A stretch of DNA of 64,000 bases from Apteryx mantelli. Its lineage: Eukaryota; Chordata; Aves; Apterygiformes; Apterygidae. The translations under genes were made by a program, and so were the position numbers. Each line of letters opens with the position of its first letter. The first letter of the stretch is position 1. The notes beneath the pieces were generated by a model. The model was not told where the DNA came from, did not search any database, and saw only the letters and a list, made by a program, of their open reading frames with translations. Below, in pieces: positions 62,275 through 64,000 of this stretch. The stretch spans positions 29,857,447 to 29,921,446 of the forward strand of contig NC_089984.1 of NCBI RefSeq assembly GCF_036417845.1, written 5' to 3'.

Positions 62275-64000
62275 CTAAAAATAAAGATGGAGGAGATAAA
62301 AAGTTAGTGGCATAATTTAAACATTAAAAGCAGGATGCTGTCCTGTGTCAAGTGTCGAGTCCAGCACAGACTGTCCCGTCCCCCCCAAAAAACATGATAA
62401 CATACTTTATTCCAGGACACACTTAAAACACAGCTACAAAGATCTCACCAAAAGGACTGCTCCAAAAACAGTTTTTATACCTTTTCTTCAGATCTGCCTC
62501 TGGCTCTAAATCTCTCTACCTTCAGTGATAATTAATGCAATTAGGTTCTTGCCTCCCTGAGCTATCTGAGAGACACAGCCCAGGTGGCTTTCCTCAGGAG
62601 GCCTGAGGAACTTGGATAACAAAAAGATGGTAACCACACACAAGGAAACGGGGGTGGGGTGGCGCTAAGTAGACACAAGCTAACACACCTTTTACGTTCC
62701 ATTCATAACACATTTTTAAGAGACACACAGTCATCTTCCTTGCAGGTAACCAACCACCCGTTAAAGCACTTGCATGATTGGTAAAGAAAGTATAAATAAT
62801 TCAACCTAGAATGAAATACAACGTACTTAATAGGACCACCGCCATCTCTGTTCAAGTATTGTGGCTTAAGTGAACAAACTTGAACTGCTACTAACTGCAA
62901 CTAGTGGAAAATTGTCAGGCAGGAAAACTGTATCACTGGTGTTCCCTAAACTGCACTGTGAGGAAACATGATTATTTGCAATAAAACATTATCTCTGCAA
63001 CAGTTACAATTTAAATTTCATTGCATTTTCAAGCTTGCATTGATTTCCATCACTAGAACTGTCATGGCACTCAAGCTCATCATCAAGAGAGGGGAATTAT
63101 CAAAGCATTTTACCCAGTCCCTCCCAAAGAAAACTCTTCCTGAGACAGCTACACAGGGAGTTTATGTTGTTCCACTGAAGAAAAAGACCTTATCTAAGAC
63201 AAATAGAAGTTAACCATTTCTTTAAATGGTTTATTTTAAATTTAAAAAAAGCTTTTAATTTGAAATAGCCAATTTATAAAGACCACAATCCATTACAATC
63301 TATAAAAACAGATTTAACAAAAAGATTTTCAAATGTTTTTCTATTTGGTAAAAAAATTTAAAAAATGACAAACCAACAAATTTGGTGTAGTCCGCAAGTT
63401 AGCAGATAAAACCAGAGTTGGTTGAAGGGCTAAATCAACTGTAAGTTGAAAGAGAGCTTTTTTATCTCAGTATGTGAAACAATTAATTCAGAGCGGAACC
63501 AGCTGAGGATGCGGGAAAGCTTATACAGTGAACAGGAGGAACTTCGTTCATCCCAGAGTGACCAAAAACCGTCGATATGATTTTCTAACTATAGCTAAAA
63601 CTTTCCGTTAAGCAAAGGAAGTATTAACCATCAAACTTAGTCTGTCAAAACACACACAGCATCCAACACACGCATGGCAGTTTGTTAAATGCAACCATTC
63701 TAAATCGTGTGTGTGGGGGGGGGGTTTGTATTTTAATTGAATGACATCTTTTATATATACTAAACCACGTGCTGGCTCACTGTTCAGTTGCACAAGCAGC
63801 AGGGCTTGCAAAGAGAGGGGCCTGGTCACAGGCATCTGGGTAGGGCAAGACAGGGAGAGTGGGATAGAGAAGCAGGCCTAACTTAGTTGGGATTAACCTG
63901 CCATCAGGCCCTACGCACAGAACAGAGCGTCAAAGGCAGCAGCAGCTCTTGAAAAGAGCTGACTGGTAAGCTTTACACAGCTGCTGTCTGTGCAAGGACA
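62275..64000 (-). other. SLF2: SLF2 intron running off the right edge
   Basis: The acceptor of the exon at 62274 is clear, and no earlier SLF2 coding exon is recognisable up to 64000. The sequence is AT-rich and otherwise featureless, apart from a G9-10 run near 63716. Confidence 0.65.

Noticed and set aside
1-64000. Endogenous retrovirus or other virus-derived element
   Set aside because: No LTR pairs, primer-binding site, or gag/pol/env-like frames were recognised on either strand.

Overview
The window comes from a vertebrate nuclear genome and most probably a bird. I infer this from four things: vertebrate genes with GT-AG introns, very short introns in the GC-rich half, decayed CR1-type LINE fragments of the sauropsid kind, and a gene order (TWNK, MRPL43, SEMA4G, SLF2) that mirrors human 10q24 and would suit a small GC-rich avian chromosome. 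The species cannot be told from the sequence. Genes were named by comparing translated exons with remembered vertebrate proteins; no search was run.

Positions 1-6200 hold a head-to-head mitochondrial pair. TWNK (mitochondrial DNA helicase Twinkle) is on the minus strand and its C-terminus runs off the left edge. MRPL43 (large mitoribosomal subunit protein) is complete on the plus strand. They share an ~830 bp TATA-less interval with four ETS cores, an E-box and a YY1-like site, plus a C-rich minisatellite. MRPL43 intron 1 carries a second minisatellite built of TGACCT-type half-sites. Positions 6200-17420 hold SEMA4G (transmembrane class 4 semaphorin) on the minus strand, complete with 14 coding exons and 846 codons, tail-to-tail with MRPL43.

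Positions 17.4-32.4 kb are a CpG-rich stretch with no gene I can recognise. It contains low-complexity arrays, a 26-bp minisatellite, and several AT-richer islets that look like candidate regulatory elements. Between about 32.3 and 33.6 kb the composition changes sharply to AT-rich. Positions 33-40 kb are AT-rich intergenic DNA with two CR1 fossils.

Positions ~40.1-62.3 kb hold SLF2 (FAM178A, SMC5/6 localisation factor 2) on the minus strand. Seventeen coding exons totalling 927 codons including the stop are in the window; the N-terminal exons lie beyond 64000.

The genes do not form one pathway. TWNK and MRPL43 both serve mitochondrial gene expression, which fits a shared promoter. SEMA4G is a cell-surface guidance ligand and SLF2 a nuclear genome-stability factor. 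I found no retroviral copy, CRISPR array, tRNA or rRNA. No clear candidate for a new biological system was found; the most unusual points are the half-site minisatellite, the MRPL43 stop codon lying inside its poly(A) signal, and the long CpG-rich gene-free plateau ending at a sharp compositional border.
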